The translations under genes were made by a program, and so were the position numbers. The notes below the pieces were generated by a model. It worked only from the letters and a program-made list of their open reading frames with translations, was not told where the DNA came from and did not search any database. This document shows, piece after piece, positions 8,271 through 15,486 of a stretch of DNA of 64,000 nt (positions within the stretch are counted from its first letter, which is position 1; each line of letters opens with the position of its first letter). The stretch is from JBOZRQ01 sp050789255 (lineage in GTDB: Bacteria > Bacillota > Sulfobacillia > Symbiobacteriales > Symbiobacteriaceae), in assembly GCA_050789255.1 (NCBI GenBank), contig JBOZRQ010000033.1:1-64000 (forward strand), given 5' to 3'.

Positions 8271-8690
8271 TCAGACTGCGTCTTGTACAGGGTTTAGCTC
8301 GAAGGCGGAGATCAGGCGCCCTCCCTGGTCATACAGGCAGGCGGTGTCACCGGGATCACACCAGATTCGCTCGGGCCGATGCTGGTAGAGGTGAACCTGC
8401 GGCGCCTCACCTACGCTAGCCGTGCTGCCGTTGGCCCCGCGCCCGGTATACAGAAGCACCATGCCGCCAGGTTCCAGCAACCAGGGATCACCGTTGGACA
8501 AAAACCGGGGGAAGAGGTACCGGTAATGATCGACCTGGTCGTGCTTGCGGTTGGTGAGCGACCAACGGGCCAGGTCGGCTGGCGCACAACCGGTGTTCAC
8601 CAGCACCACATACTCGTCGTGCGGGCGGAACGAATCTCCGTCCGAATCGTAGTGCATGCAGATGCCGGCGATCTCCACGATCGGGGACAT
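8271..8690 (-). CDS. Lamin-tail-domain-like protein, cytoplasmic
   Basis: A 139-residue protein that as a whole resembles a lamin-tail (LTD) domain: an N-terminal IVEIAGICMHYDSDG strand, DEYVVLVNTG, an LARWSLTNR strand, LEPGGMVLLYTGRG, and a C-terminal RIWCDPGDTACLYDQGGRL segment. The domain is an Ig-like fold, often found in secreted bacterial nucleases, but this protein has no signal peptide, membrane helix or partner domain. ATG start with AAGGAGG 9 nt upstream, its own promoter and a strong terminator, so it is a single-gene unit. Role unknown. Inference: a stand-alone binding module. Confidence 0.75.
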   Translation of the reverse strand: MSPIVEIAGICMHYDSDGDSFRPHDEYVVLVNTGCAPADLARWSLTNRKHDQVDHYRYLFPRFLSNGDPWLLEPGGMVLLYTGRGANGSTASVGEAPQVHLYQHRPERIWCDPGDTACLYDQGGRLISAFELNPVQDAV

Positions 8691-8747
8691 GCCCAACTTC
8701 CTCCTTCTCCGTCGCCTGCGGCTAATTGAACAAAATCACTAACGTTG

Positions 8748-8777
8748 ATTATACAGAACGGGGCCGCTCTGGAGCAA
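8748..8777 (-). promoter_or_regulatory. Promoter of the lamin-tail-domain gene
   Basis: Minus-strand -35 TTGCTC (8772-8777), 18 bp spacer and perfect -10 TATAAT (8748-8753), about 60 bp upstream of the start codon. Confidence 0.65.
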
Positions 8778-8784
8778 CGGCTTC

Positions 8785-10257
8785 CTACACAACCGGTCCG
8801 CTCAACTCGGAGCGCCCATCCTCGCCTGCGCCTTCCTCCTTAAGCAGCCTTCGAACAGCCGCAGATAACCGCCGCACCCCTTCTGCAATCTCGTTCTCCT
8901 TGGGGTAGGTAAAGTTGAGCCGAAGGCCGCGGCGAGCCTCATCCCCGGGGCCGTAGTAATCGCCAGGAATGAAGGTGACCCCGTCCCGTGCCGCCTCGGA
9001 GAGCACCCGGCGAGACCGGAGCGGCCGCGGCAGCGTGCACCACAAATGGTACCCCCCGTCAGGCACGTGCCAGGTGACGCCCGCAGGCATATGGCGCTGC
9101 AGCGCGTGGACCAGGCTATCCCTCCGACGCAGCAGCACCGGGCGCAGCTGCTGAAGGTGGTCGTCGAGGAGCCCCTGGCGAATAAAGGCGTCCATTACCC
9201 ACTGGTTCAGCAGGGCCGCACGGAAGTCCAGAATTCCCCGGGCCGCTGCGATCCGTTCCACCACAGCAGGGGCTGCAGCCAGCCACGCCAGGCGCAGTCC
9301 CGGGGTGACCGACTTGCTGAAGCTGCTGATGTAGATCACGTACCCGCCCGGGTCCATCGACTTCAGCGTGGGAATAGGGCTCCCGGAGAACTGCAGCTCC
9401 CCATACGGGTCATCTTCGACGATGCCCACCTGGTGGCGCGCGGCCAGCTGAATCAACTGGCGGCGCCGCTCCAGGGACATTGTAACACCCAGGGGGTTTT
9501 GGAAGGTCGGCAGGGTGAATATCAGCTTCGGGCGATAGCGCAGAAAGACCTCGCTGAGCCCCTCCACCTGCAGGCCATCCCGGTCCACCGGTGCAGGCAC
9601 CACCCGGATTCCAGCCGTGCTGAAGAGCCCAAGCGTGTTAATGTACGAGGGCACCTCCACCACGACCGTGTCCCCCGGCTGCAACAGCACCCGGGTGATC
9701 AGGTAGAGCGCCAACTGCGATCCGCCCAGCACGAGGGTCTCCCCGACGCCCACCCCCGTGCGGGCAGCAATCGCCTCCCGCAGCGGCAGGTAGCCGGCGA
9801 CCGGGCCATAACCCAGCGGGGCCTGACCTCCGCTGAGCGCGGCAGAAAAAAGCTCACCCAGTGCGGCGCCGGGGAACAGGTCCGGAGACATCTCGCCGTG
9901 GGCGAAGGAGATAGCGCCCGGGCGCCGCACCACAGCGTTGATATCGGCCACAACCGGGTCCTCGGCCTCGCTGACGCTCGCCCAGTGCATGGGCCGCACG
10001 TGGCCGTCCGGGGGCGGGGTTGGCGGAGCCATGACCACCGTGCCGTGGCCGACCCGACCCTCCACCAGGCCCTCGGAGGCCAGGTCCCTGTAGGCGTTGA
10101 CCACGGTGGTTCGATTCACGCCGAGGGTATTGGCCAGAGTCCGTTCCGGGGGCAGGCGAGTGCCCGCGGGCAGGCTCCCCGAGAAGATCCGCTGCCGAAT
10201 CTGGTCCCGCAGCTGCTGGTAAAGCGGCGTCGAACTGGCACGATCCAATTCAAACAT
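8785..10257 (-). CDS. MocR-type GntR regulator with aminotransferase domain
   Basis: 490 residues. An N-terminal GntR winged helix (LYQQLRDQIRQRIFSGSLPA, then LGVNRTTVVNAYRDLASEG) is joined by a proline-rich linker to a class I aminotransferase-like domain. The pyridoxal-phosphate lysine lies in SSFSKSVTPGLRLAW (about residue 315). MocR proteins such as PdxR and GabR are PLP-responsive regulators rather than metabolic transaminases. The ATG at 10257 has AGGAAGG 8 nt upstream, while a GTG nine bases earlier overlaps that site. The gene is monocistronic and has no divergent neighbour to name a target, so its regulon is unknown. Confidence 0.9.
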   Translation of the reverse strand: MFELDRASSTPLYQQLRDQIRQRIFSGSLPAGTRLPPERTLANTLGVNRTTVVNAYRDLASEGLVEGRVGHGTVVMAPPTPPPDGHVRPMHWASVSEAEDPVVADINAVVRRPGAISFAHGEMSPDLFPGAALGELFSAALSGGQAPLGYGPVAGYLPLREAIAARTGVGVGETLVLGGSQLALYLITRVLLQPGDTVVVEVPSYINTLGLFSTAGIRVVPAPVDRDGLQVEGLSEVFLRYRPKLIFTLPTFQNPLGVTMSLERRRQLIQLAARHQVGIVEDDPYGELQFSGSPIPTLKSMDPGGYVIYISSFSKSVTPGLRLAWLAAAPAVVERIAAARGILDFRAALLNQWVMDAFIRQGLLDDHLQQLRPVLLRRRDSLVHALQRHMPAGVTWHVPDGGYHLWCTLPRPLRSRRVLSEAARDGVTFIPGDYYGPGDEARRGLRLNFTYPKENEIAEGVRRLSAAVRRLLKEEGAGEDGRSELSGPVV

Positions 10258-10309
10258 ACTCAGCACCTTCCTACGGACTTGGTTGCATCCAATACTACCA
10301 CATTTTTAA

Positions 10310-10343
10310 GTGGAAGGGGGGCAGAGCGCCGCCCCCCTTCCAC
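10310..10343. repeat. 12-bp perfect inverted repeat rich in G6/C6
   Basis: GTGGAAGGGGGG (10310-10321) is matched by its complement at 10332-10343. It lies between the MocR gene and the terminator of the ferredoxin gene. A similar G6 palindrome occurs at 11275-11308. Function unknown; possibly a second terminator stem. Confidence 0.5.
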
Positions 10344-10370
10344 CCTTCCCCCGCTGCTTAAGCGGGACAC

Positions 10371-10400
10371 CAAAAAGGCGGCCCCCAAGCGGGCCGCCTT
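10371..10400 (-). terminator. Terminator of the ferredoxin-fusion gene
   Basis: A perfect 10-bp stem (10375-10384 with 10391-10400) is followed on the minus strand by TTTTTGG, about 40 bp past the ferredoxin stop. Confidence 0.85.
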
Positions 10401-10440
10401 CGCAGACAGTATGAAAATAAGTGCCAGAGACCGGGAGACC

Positions 10441-11163
10441 TTACTGCTGAATCTGGCAGGGGCCGTTGGCCGTAATCTGGCAGGAGAGGCGGTAGCCCTG
10501 CTTGATCTTGTCGCCGAGCATGTTGTGCTCGTTGTCGTTGGGGGCGCTCAGGTTCTCCATGCCGGAGAGAACGCGCACCTGGCAGGTGTCGCAGACGCCG
10601 CTCTTGCAGTCCCACTTGACGTCGACACCCTTGTCGTTGACGCCGTCCAGTAGGTTTTCGCCCTTGGGAATCTCCACGTTGAACTCCTTGCCGCCCAGGA
10701 CCACCTTGACAGCGATGAGCTCCTTCGGCTTGGCCTCCACCGGCGCCTTCGGAGTGGCATCGGCCACCTCTTCCTCCGGCAGGACCTCGCGGGTGATTTC
10801 CACCCGGCTGGAGGTGTGGAAGACCAGCTCGTGGTTGTGATGCATGCTGGCGTTAAAGCTGTTCTTCAGGATGTTGCGCCAGGCATCGCGGTGGTTGGTG
10901 GCGGTTACGACGCCCGTGACATCGGTGGAGATGTCGTGGGGTACAACGGCCTTCAAATCCGACCAGAGCTCAAATACACCGTCGCTGCCCTTCCGGGCCT
11001 TGGGCTCCTCGATGGCCAGGCGGAGGTTCATAACGTTGGGGGCGTTCCGGCGCAGGCGGCCGAGGAAGTCCTGATACACACGGATGGCGTTTTCGCCGGC
11101 AGTGTCGACGGAATCGCCCTTCACTGCCAGGTAGAGTTTCGTTGTGTACTTGGTCTCTGGCAC
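10441..11163 (-). CDS. 2Fe-2S ferredoxin with an uncharacterised N-terminal domain
   Basis: 240 residues. Residues about 150-240 form a plant-type [2Fe-2S] ferredoxin with cluster ligands C186, C191, C194 and C228 (CKSGVCDTC and RLSCQ). Residues 1-125 form a separate alpha/beta-looking domain that I do not recognise, followed by an acidic/alanine-rich linker. No signal or membrane segment is present, so it should carry electrons in the cytoplasm. GTG start with AAAGGAGTGA upstream. It has its own strong promoter and terminator and no oxidoreductase partner beside it, so its redox partner is not apparent. Confidence 0.85.
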   Translation of the reverse strand: MPETKYTTKLYLAVKGDSVDTAGENAIRVYQDFLGRLRRNAPNVMNLRLAIEEPKARKGSDGVFELWSDLKAVVPHDISTDVTGVVTATNHRDAWRNILKNSFNASMHHNHELVFHTSSRVEITREVLPEEEVADATPKAPVEAKPKELIAVKVVLGGKEFNVEIPKGENLLDGVNDKGVDVKWDCKSGVCDTCQVRVLSGMENLSAPNDNEHNMLGDKIKQGYRLSCQITANGPCQIQQ

Positions 11164-11194
11164 AACCAGTCACTCCTTTGTGATCATCACGCCT

Positions 11195-11223
11195 ATTATA
11201 CGGAAGTTCCTCGGTGTGCTCAA
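11195..11223 (-). promoter_or_regulatory. Promoter of the ferredoxin-fusion gene
   Basis: Minus-strand -35 TTGAGC (11218-11223), 17 bp spacer and perfect -10 TATAAT (11195-11200), about 30 bp from the start codon. Confidence 0.8.
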
Positions 11224-11274
11224 GGTAGCACTTCCGAATCAGGGCATAAATCAGGTGTTGAAAGTACCAACTGA

Positions 11275-11308
11275 GTCGGGGGGAGGTAGCGCGCAACCTC
11301 CCCCCGAC
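11275..11308. repeat. 13-bp perfect inverted repeat rich in G6/C6
   Basis: GTCGGGGGGAGGT (11275-11287) with its exact complement at 11296-11308, in the 385-bp gap between two divergent genes. No T-tract follows on either strand. The rest of this gap shows only the ferredoxin promoter and no credible gene. Confidence 0.5.
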
Positions 11309-11548
11309 CCCCCCCACGCCTCTGGCCATCCCCGTCGCCGATCGTGCCGCACATGTCGCCACGACCGGCTCTGCAATCAACCACTTATTGTTTCCCCAAC
11401 AAAAAAAGGTGGCGGTCCGCATAGCGGCCGCCGAGAGAAAGGGGTATATTCACACAGAGGGGGGTCAACACGCTTATAGCTTACCGTAGCTCTGTTACAA
11501 CTTCGTGTCACCGAAATGACAATCGCGACACAAAACGGGAGGTATCTC

Positions 11549-12472
11549 ATGGCAAGCTATTTTCTGGACGATTCGCTTGTTCACTACCAGTGGGACAAGA
11601 CCATCGCACCCCGGCTCACCGTTGAGCCGGGCGACACCGTCACCCTCTCCTGCCGCGACGCCGCTGATGGCCATTACAGCCCGGACCGCACCCGCGAAGA
11701 GATGCTCGGCCCCCGCAAATCCAAGGGCCATCCCCTCACCGGACCCATCTATATCAACGGCGCCGAGCCCGGGGACACCCTCGTCGTCGAAATCCTCAGC
11801 TTCGAGCACAAGGGCTACGGCTGGACCAGCTGCGGTCCCCGCGGCGGCCTGCTCGCCGGCGAGTTCGAGCCCCACCTGAAACTCTGGGAGCTCAAGGAGG
11901 GCTACGCAGAGTTCAAGCCCGGCATTCGCATCCCCCTGGAGCCGTTCTGCGGCATCATGGGGGTCGCTCCGGCCGAGGATGGCCCTCATATCACCATGCC
12001 GCCCCGTTCCGCCGGCGGCAACATGGACATCCGCCACCTGGTGGCTGGCTCCTCCCTCTATCTGCCGGTCTACGCACCCGGCGCCCTCTTCTCGGCCGGG
12101 GACTGCCACGGCGCCCAGGGCGACGGCGAGGTCTGCATCACCGGCATCGAGGCGCCCATGAACGTCACCCTGCGCTTCGGCCTCCGTAAGGGCTACACCA
12201 TTGCAGGCCCCCAGTTCAAGACCCCCAGCCCGCTCACCAAGACCGACACCAAGGGCTACTTCGCCACCACGGGCATCCGGCCGGACCTCATGGAGGCAGC
12301 AAAAGAGGCCGTGCGGCACATGGTAGAGCACCTTGTGCGTGAGCACGGCCTGACTCGCGAGGAAGCCTATGTTCTATGCAGCGTCGCGGTCGACCTGAAG
12401 ATCAGCGAGGTCGTGGACGCCCCGAACTGGATCGTGTCGGCCTACTTGCCGCTCTCGATCTTCGTCGGCTAG
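11549..12472 (+). CDS. Acetamidase/formamidase family protein
   Basis: 307 residues of the FmdA/AmdA family, which hydrolyses formamide or short amides to ammonia and the acid. Visible family features are an early H-Y-x-W segment, the GPIYINGAEPGDTLVVEI strand, FCGIMGVAP, PPRSAGGNMDIRHL and PGALFSAGDCHGAQGDGEV, which contribute to the metal/active-site region. The ATG at 11549 has GGGAGGT 5 nt upstream; an ATG at 11516 has none. The stop codon overlaps the stop of the convergent DUF2797 gene. The substrate cannot be chosen between formamide, acetamide and others. Confidence 0.9.
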   Translation: MASYFLDDSLVHYQWDKTIAPRLTVEPGDTVTLSCRDAADGHYSPDRTREEMLGPRKSKGHPLTGPIYINGAEPGDTLVVEILSFEHKGYGWTSCGPRGGLLAGEFEPHLKLWELKEGYAEFKPGIRIPLEPFCGIMGVAPAEDGPHITMPPRSAGGNMDIRHLVAGSSLYLPVYAPGALFSAGDCHGAQGDGEVCITGIEAPMNVTLRFGLRKGYTIAGPQFKTPSPLTKTDTKGYFATTGIRPDLMEAAKEAVRHMVEHLVREHGLTREEAYVLCSVAVDLKISEVVDAPNWIVSAYLPLSIFVG

Positions 12473-13290
12473 TCGCCGGCCGCCGCCTCCTGGGCGGTGA
12501 CCGCTTCAAACGAGACCTTATACCCGGCAAACTTGGGCACATTAAGCACGCCGGTATTCAGGATCAGATAGCTTCCTTTGATACCCAGTAGCCGCCCCTC
12601 GGCAGGCGCCTTCTCGATATCGTGCGAGGCGATCTTCTCCGGAAGCTCCGCCACAGGATAGGCAAAGGTACGGACCTGCTCATCGCGCAGCAGGTACCCG
12701 GTGTACTCCTCGGGGATAATGGCCAGAATTCGCTCCCGCATCTCCAGGAGATCCGTCTCCGCCACTTCGCCCTTAAGCATCTTGCGCCAGTTGGTCTTGT
12801 CCGGGATATGCCCCGACAGGAAAAGTTCCAGCTCACCTGCCATCTTACGGGTGGGCACCAGGGCGATCGGGACCGCCTCCACGGCGCCCTGGTCCATCCA
12901 GCGGCCGGGGATGTTCCGGGTAATACCCACCTTGATGTCGCTGGACTTAGCCAGGTAGACGTAGGTGGGAATCATGCAGTGAGCATCGCCCCAGGCCTGC
13001 TCGCGGCAAGTCTCGTAGTGGCACAGGTGAGGCTTTACCTGACACAGATCATTGGCGGCCAGGCCCTGGAAGCAGGGCCAGCAGTACCCGCCGCCAAACA
13101 GCTTATTGCTCTTGCGGTCGCAGTGGATGCACCGGCGCTCGCCCTCAAAGGCCAGCCGGATATGGCCGCCGATCAAGGCGTTCAGCGACACCTGCTGCTC
13201 TCCCAGCTGCAGGAAATACTGGACCCCGTTCTCGCCCAGCCGCGGAACCAGGTCCTTAATAAAACCAACCTGCACAGTCTTCACTCCCAC
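12469..13290 (-). CDS. DUF2797 zinc-binding, GIY-YIG-like protein
   Basis: 273 residues. Two cysteine-rich clusters (CIHCDRKSNKLFGGGYCWPC, then CHYETCREQAWGDAHC) look like zinc sites. They are followed by YVYLAKSSDIKVGITRN, which resembles the GIY-YIG strand pair of small nucleases, matching the DUF2797 family. Function is unknown; a nucleic-acid role is an inference from the fold. The GTG start at 13290 follows TGAGGAG by 7 nt; a longer frame reaching 13356 adds basic, unconserved sequence. It diverges from the aldo/keto reductase gene and converges on the amidase gene with overlapping stops. Confidence 0.8.
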   Translation of the reverse strand: MGVKTVQVGFIKDLVPRLGENGVQYFLQLGEQQVSLNALIGGHIRLAFEGERRCIHCDRKSNKLFGGGYCWPCFQGLAANDLCQVKPHLCHYETCREQAWGDAHCMIPTYVYLAKSSDIKVGITRNIPGRWMDQGAVEAVPIALVPTRKMAGELELFLSGHIPDKTNWRKMLKGEVAETDLLEMRERILAIIPEEYTGYLLRDEQVRTFAYPVAELPEKIASHDIEKAPAEGRLLGIKGSYLILNTGVLNVPKFAGYKVSFEAVTAQEAAAGD

Positions 13291-13360
13291 TTGGGTTCTC
13301 CTCAGGTAAATTCGCCTCGGGCGAACCCGTTTCCTATCACTCATCGGAGGTGCCAATCAG

Positions 13361-14314
13361 ATGCAGTACCGTCGCCTTGGCAGCACCGGCCTCAAGGTCA
13401 GCGAGATCTCCCTTGGCAGTTGGCTTACATACGGCAGCAGCGTGGAGCAGGAAAAGGCCCGCGCCTGCGTACAGCAAGCTTACGACCTCGGCATCAACTT
13501 CTTCGACTCCTCCGATATTTACGGGCAGCGGCCCGGCGCCGGCGAAGAGGCGTTGGCAGAGGCGCTGCGCCCCTTCTCCCGCACCAGCTATGTGCTGGCC
13601 ACCAAGGTCTTCTGGCCCGTGGGCCCCGGCCCCAACGACCGCGGCCTCTCTCGCAAGCACATCATGGAGGCCTGCAACGCCAGCCTCAAGCGGCTCGGCA
13701 CCGACTACGTCGACCTCTATTACTGCCACCGCTTCGACCCCGAGACCCCGCTGGAGGAGACGCTGCAGGCCCTGGAGGACCTGGTCCGTCAGGGCAAGGC
13801 GCTCTATATCGGCTTCTCGATGTGGACGGCCGCCCAGATCGCTGAGGCGTTCGGTATCCAGCGGGCGCGGGGCTGGTCGAAGTTCGTCGCCAGCCAGCCG
13901 GCGTACAACCTGCTGGAGCGCTCCATCGAAGCGGAAATCATGCCCCTGTGCGCCCGGGAGGGCGCCGGCCAGGTCGTCTTCTCGCCGCTGGCCCAGGGCG
14001 TGCTGACCGGCAAGTACAAGTTCGGCGAGGCTGCCCCGGCCGAAAGCCGCGCCACCGACCCCCGTGCCGGCCAGTTCGTCAGCCGCCACCTCAACGAGCA
14101 GACGCTGGGCAAGGTCGAGCGCCTCAAGTCCATCGCCAACGAGGCCGGCGTGCCCCTCGCCCAGCTCGCCCTGGCCTGGACCCTGCGGCGCCCCGAGGTC
14201 TCCAGCGCCCTGATCGGCGCCACCCGCCCCGAGCAGGTCGTGGAGAACGTCACGGCCGCCGGCTACAGCCTCGCCCCCGACGTCCTTGCGGCCATCGACG
14301 AGGCCATGAAGTAG
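13361..14314 (+). CDS. Aldo/keto reductase
   Basis: 317 residues with the (beta/alpha)8 barrel signatures of the group close to potassium-channel beta subunits and YghZ: MQYRRLGSTGLKVSEISLGS at the start, the catalytic D-x3-Y pair within FFDSSDIYGQ, the lysine in VLATKVFW, and C-terminal NADPH-binding sequence LIGATRPEQVVENV. It should reduce aldehydes or ketones with NADPH in the cytoplasm. ATG start with CGGAGGTG upstream. It is followed 16 bp later by an M42 peptidase on the same strand, probably one transcript. The physiological substrate is unknown. Confidence 0.9.
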   Translation: MQYRRLGSTGLKVSEISLGSWLTYGSSVEQEKARACVQQAYDLGINFFDSSDIYGQRPGAGEEALAEALRPFSRTSYVLATKVFWPVGPGPNDRGLSRKHIMEACNASLKRLGTDYVDLYYCHRFDPETPLEETLQALEDLVRQGKALYIGFSMWTAAQIAEAFGIQRARGWSKFVASQPAYNLLERSIEAEIMPLCAREGAGQVVFSPLAQGVLTGKYKFGEAAPAESRATDPRAGQFVSRHLNEQTLGKVERLKSIANEAGVPLAQLALAWTLRRPEVSSALIGATRPEQVVENVTAAGYSLAPDVLAAIDEAMK

Positions 14315-14330
14315 GAAGGCGGCCAAACCT

Positions 14331-15416
14331 ATGCACGAAGCGATCCTCCGGAGCCTCCGCGCCCTGACCGATATCGACGCCATCTCCGGTGACGAACGCC
14401 CCATGGTCCGCTTCCTTGCCGAACAGCTCAAGGGCAAGGTCGATGAGCTGAACGCCGATGTGGCCGGGAATCTCTACGCCGTGCGGCGGGGCGCCAAGCC
14501 CGGCCCCACGGTGCTGGTTGCCGCCCACACCGACGAGATCGGCATGATGGTCAAGAGCGTAGAGCGCAATGGCTTCATCCGGTTCGAGAAGGTCGGCGGG
14601 GTGATCGACAACCTCCTGCCCGCCCGCGTCGTCCGGGTGAAGGGCCACACCGGCATCGTCGGCGTGAAGGCCGGTCACTACCAGACCGAGCAGGAGCGCA
14701 CCCAGGGCAAGAAGCACACCGAGCTGTACATCGACCTGGGCTGCACCTCCGACGCCGAGGTCGCCGCCCTCGGCATCCGCATCGGCGACCCGATCACCTT
14801 CGTGAGCCCGCTGGTGCAACTGGGCGGAAACCCTAACCTGGTCGCAGGCAAGGCGGTGGACAACCGGCTCGGCTGCGCCGTCCTGCTGCAGTTGCTGCTG
14901 AGCGGCGCTACGCCCGCTGCCGGCACCTTTGTGGCCGCCTTCACCGTGCAGGAGGAGGTGGGCCTCAAGGGCGCCGCCCTCGCTGCGGAGCGTTGGCGCC
15001 CCGACCTGGCCATCGCCCTGGACACGATGCCCAGCGGCGACACCCCGGACATGAGTTACGTCAAGGACCTCAACATCGCCATCGGCCAGGGGCCAGCGAT
15101 CCAGGTCATGGGCGGCGCCGGGGGCCGTGGCAACCTGCTGCACCCCGTGGTCAAGGAGTTCCTGGTGGAGATCGCCGCCCAGCGGTCGATCCCCGTCCAG
15201 CTCTGCACCTTTACGGGCGGCAACAACGACTCCGCCACCATGGCCTGGGCGGCTGAGGGCATCGCTGCGGGCTCCATCACCTTGCCCAGGCGATACTCCC
15301 ACTCCCCGGTGGAGGTCGCCGACCTGAACGATGCCGCGAACGCCCTGCGCCTCCTGGAGGCGATCCTGGCCCGCACCGACAGCCTGCCGGCCTTTACCTT
15401 CCTCCCGGAGTTCTAA
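14331..15416 (+). CDS. M42 family metallopeptidase
   Basis: 361 residues, the usual length for M42 aminopeptidases/tetrahedral aminopeptidases (FrvX, YsdC type). Visible metal and catalytic motifs are AAHTDEIGMMV, KAVDNRLGC, VQEEVGLKGA (catalytic Glu) and ALDTMPSGDTPD, with a C-terminal histidine in RRYSHSPVEVADLND. It should trim peptides from the N-terminus in the cytoplasm using two metal ions, which fits with the peptide importer nearby in the window. It is second in an operon with the aldo/keto reductase and ends at a strong bidirectional terminator. Confidence 0.9.
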   Translation: MHEAILRSLRALTDIDAISGDERPMVRFLAEQLKGKVDELNADVAGNLYAVRRGAKPGPTVLVAAHTDEIGMMVKSVERNGFIRFEKVGGVIDNLLPARVVRVKGHTGIVGVKAGHYQTEQERTQGKKHTELYIDLGCTSDAEVAALGIRIGDPITFVSPLVQLGGNPNLVAGKAVDNRLGCAVLLQLLLSGATPAAGTFVAAFTVQEEVGLKGAALAAERWRPDLAIALDTMPSGDTPDMSYVKDLNIAIGQGPAIQVMGGAGGRGNLLHPVVKEFLVEIAAQRSIPVQLCTFTGGNNDSATMAWAAEGIAAGSITLPRRYSHSPVEVADLNDAANALRLLEAILARTDSLPAFTFLPEF

Positions 15417-15434
15417 GTGCCACCTCGCCGCGAT

Positions 15435-15471
15435 AAAAAGGGGATGCGCCCATCAGGCACATCCCCTTTTT
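15435..15471. terminator. Bidirectional terminator between M42 peptidase and nrdJ genes
   Basis: A 12-bp perfect stem (AAAAAGGGGATG at 15435-15446 with its complement at 15460-15471) flanked by A- and T-runs lies between two convergent genes and can stop transcription both ways. Confidence 0.9.
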
Positions 15472-15486
15472 CCTTTGAGCGAAAAC

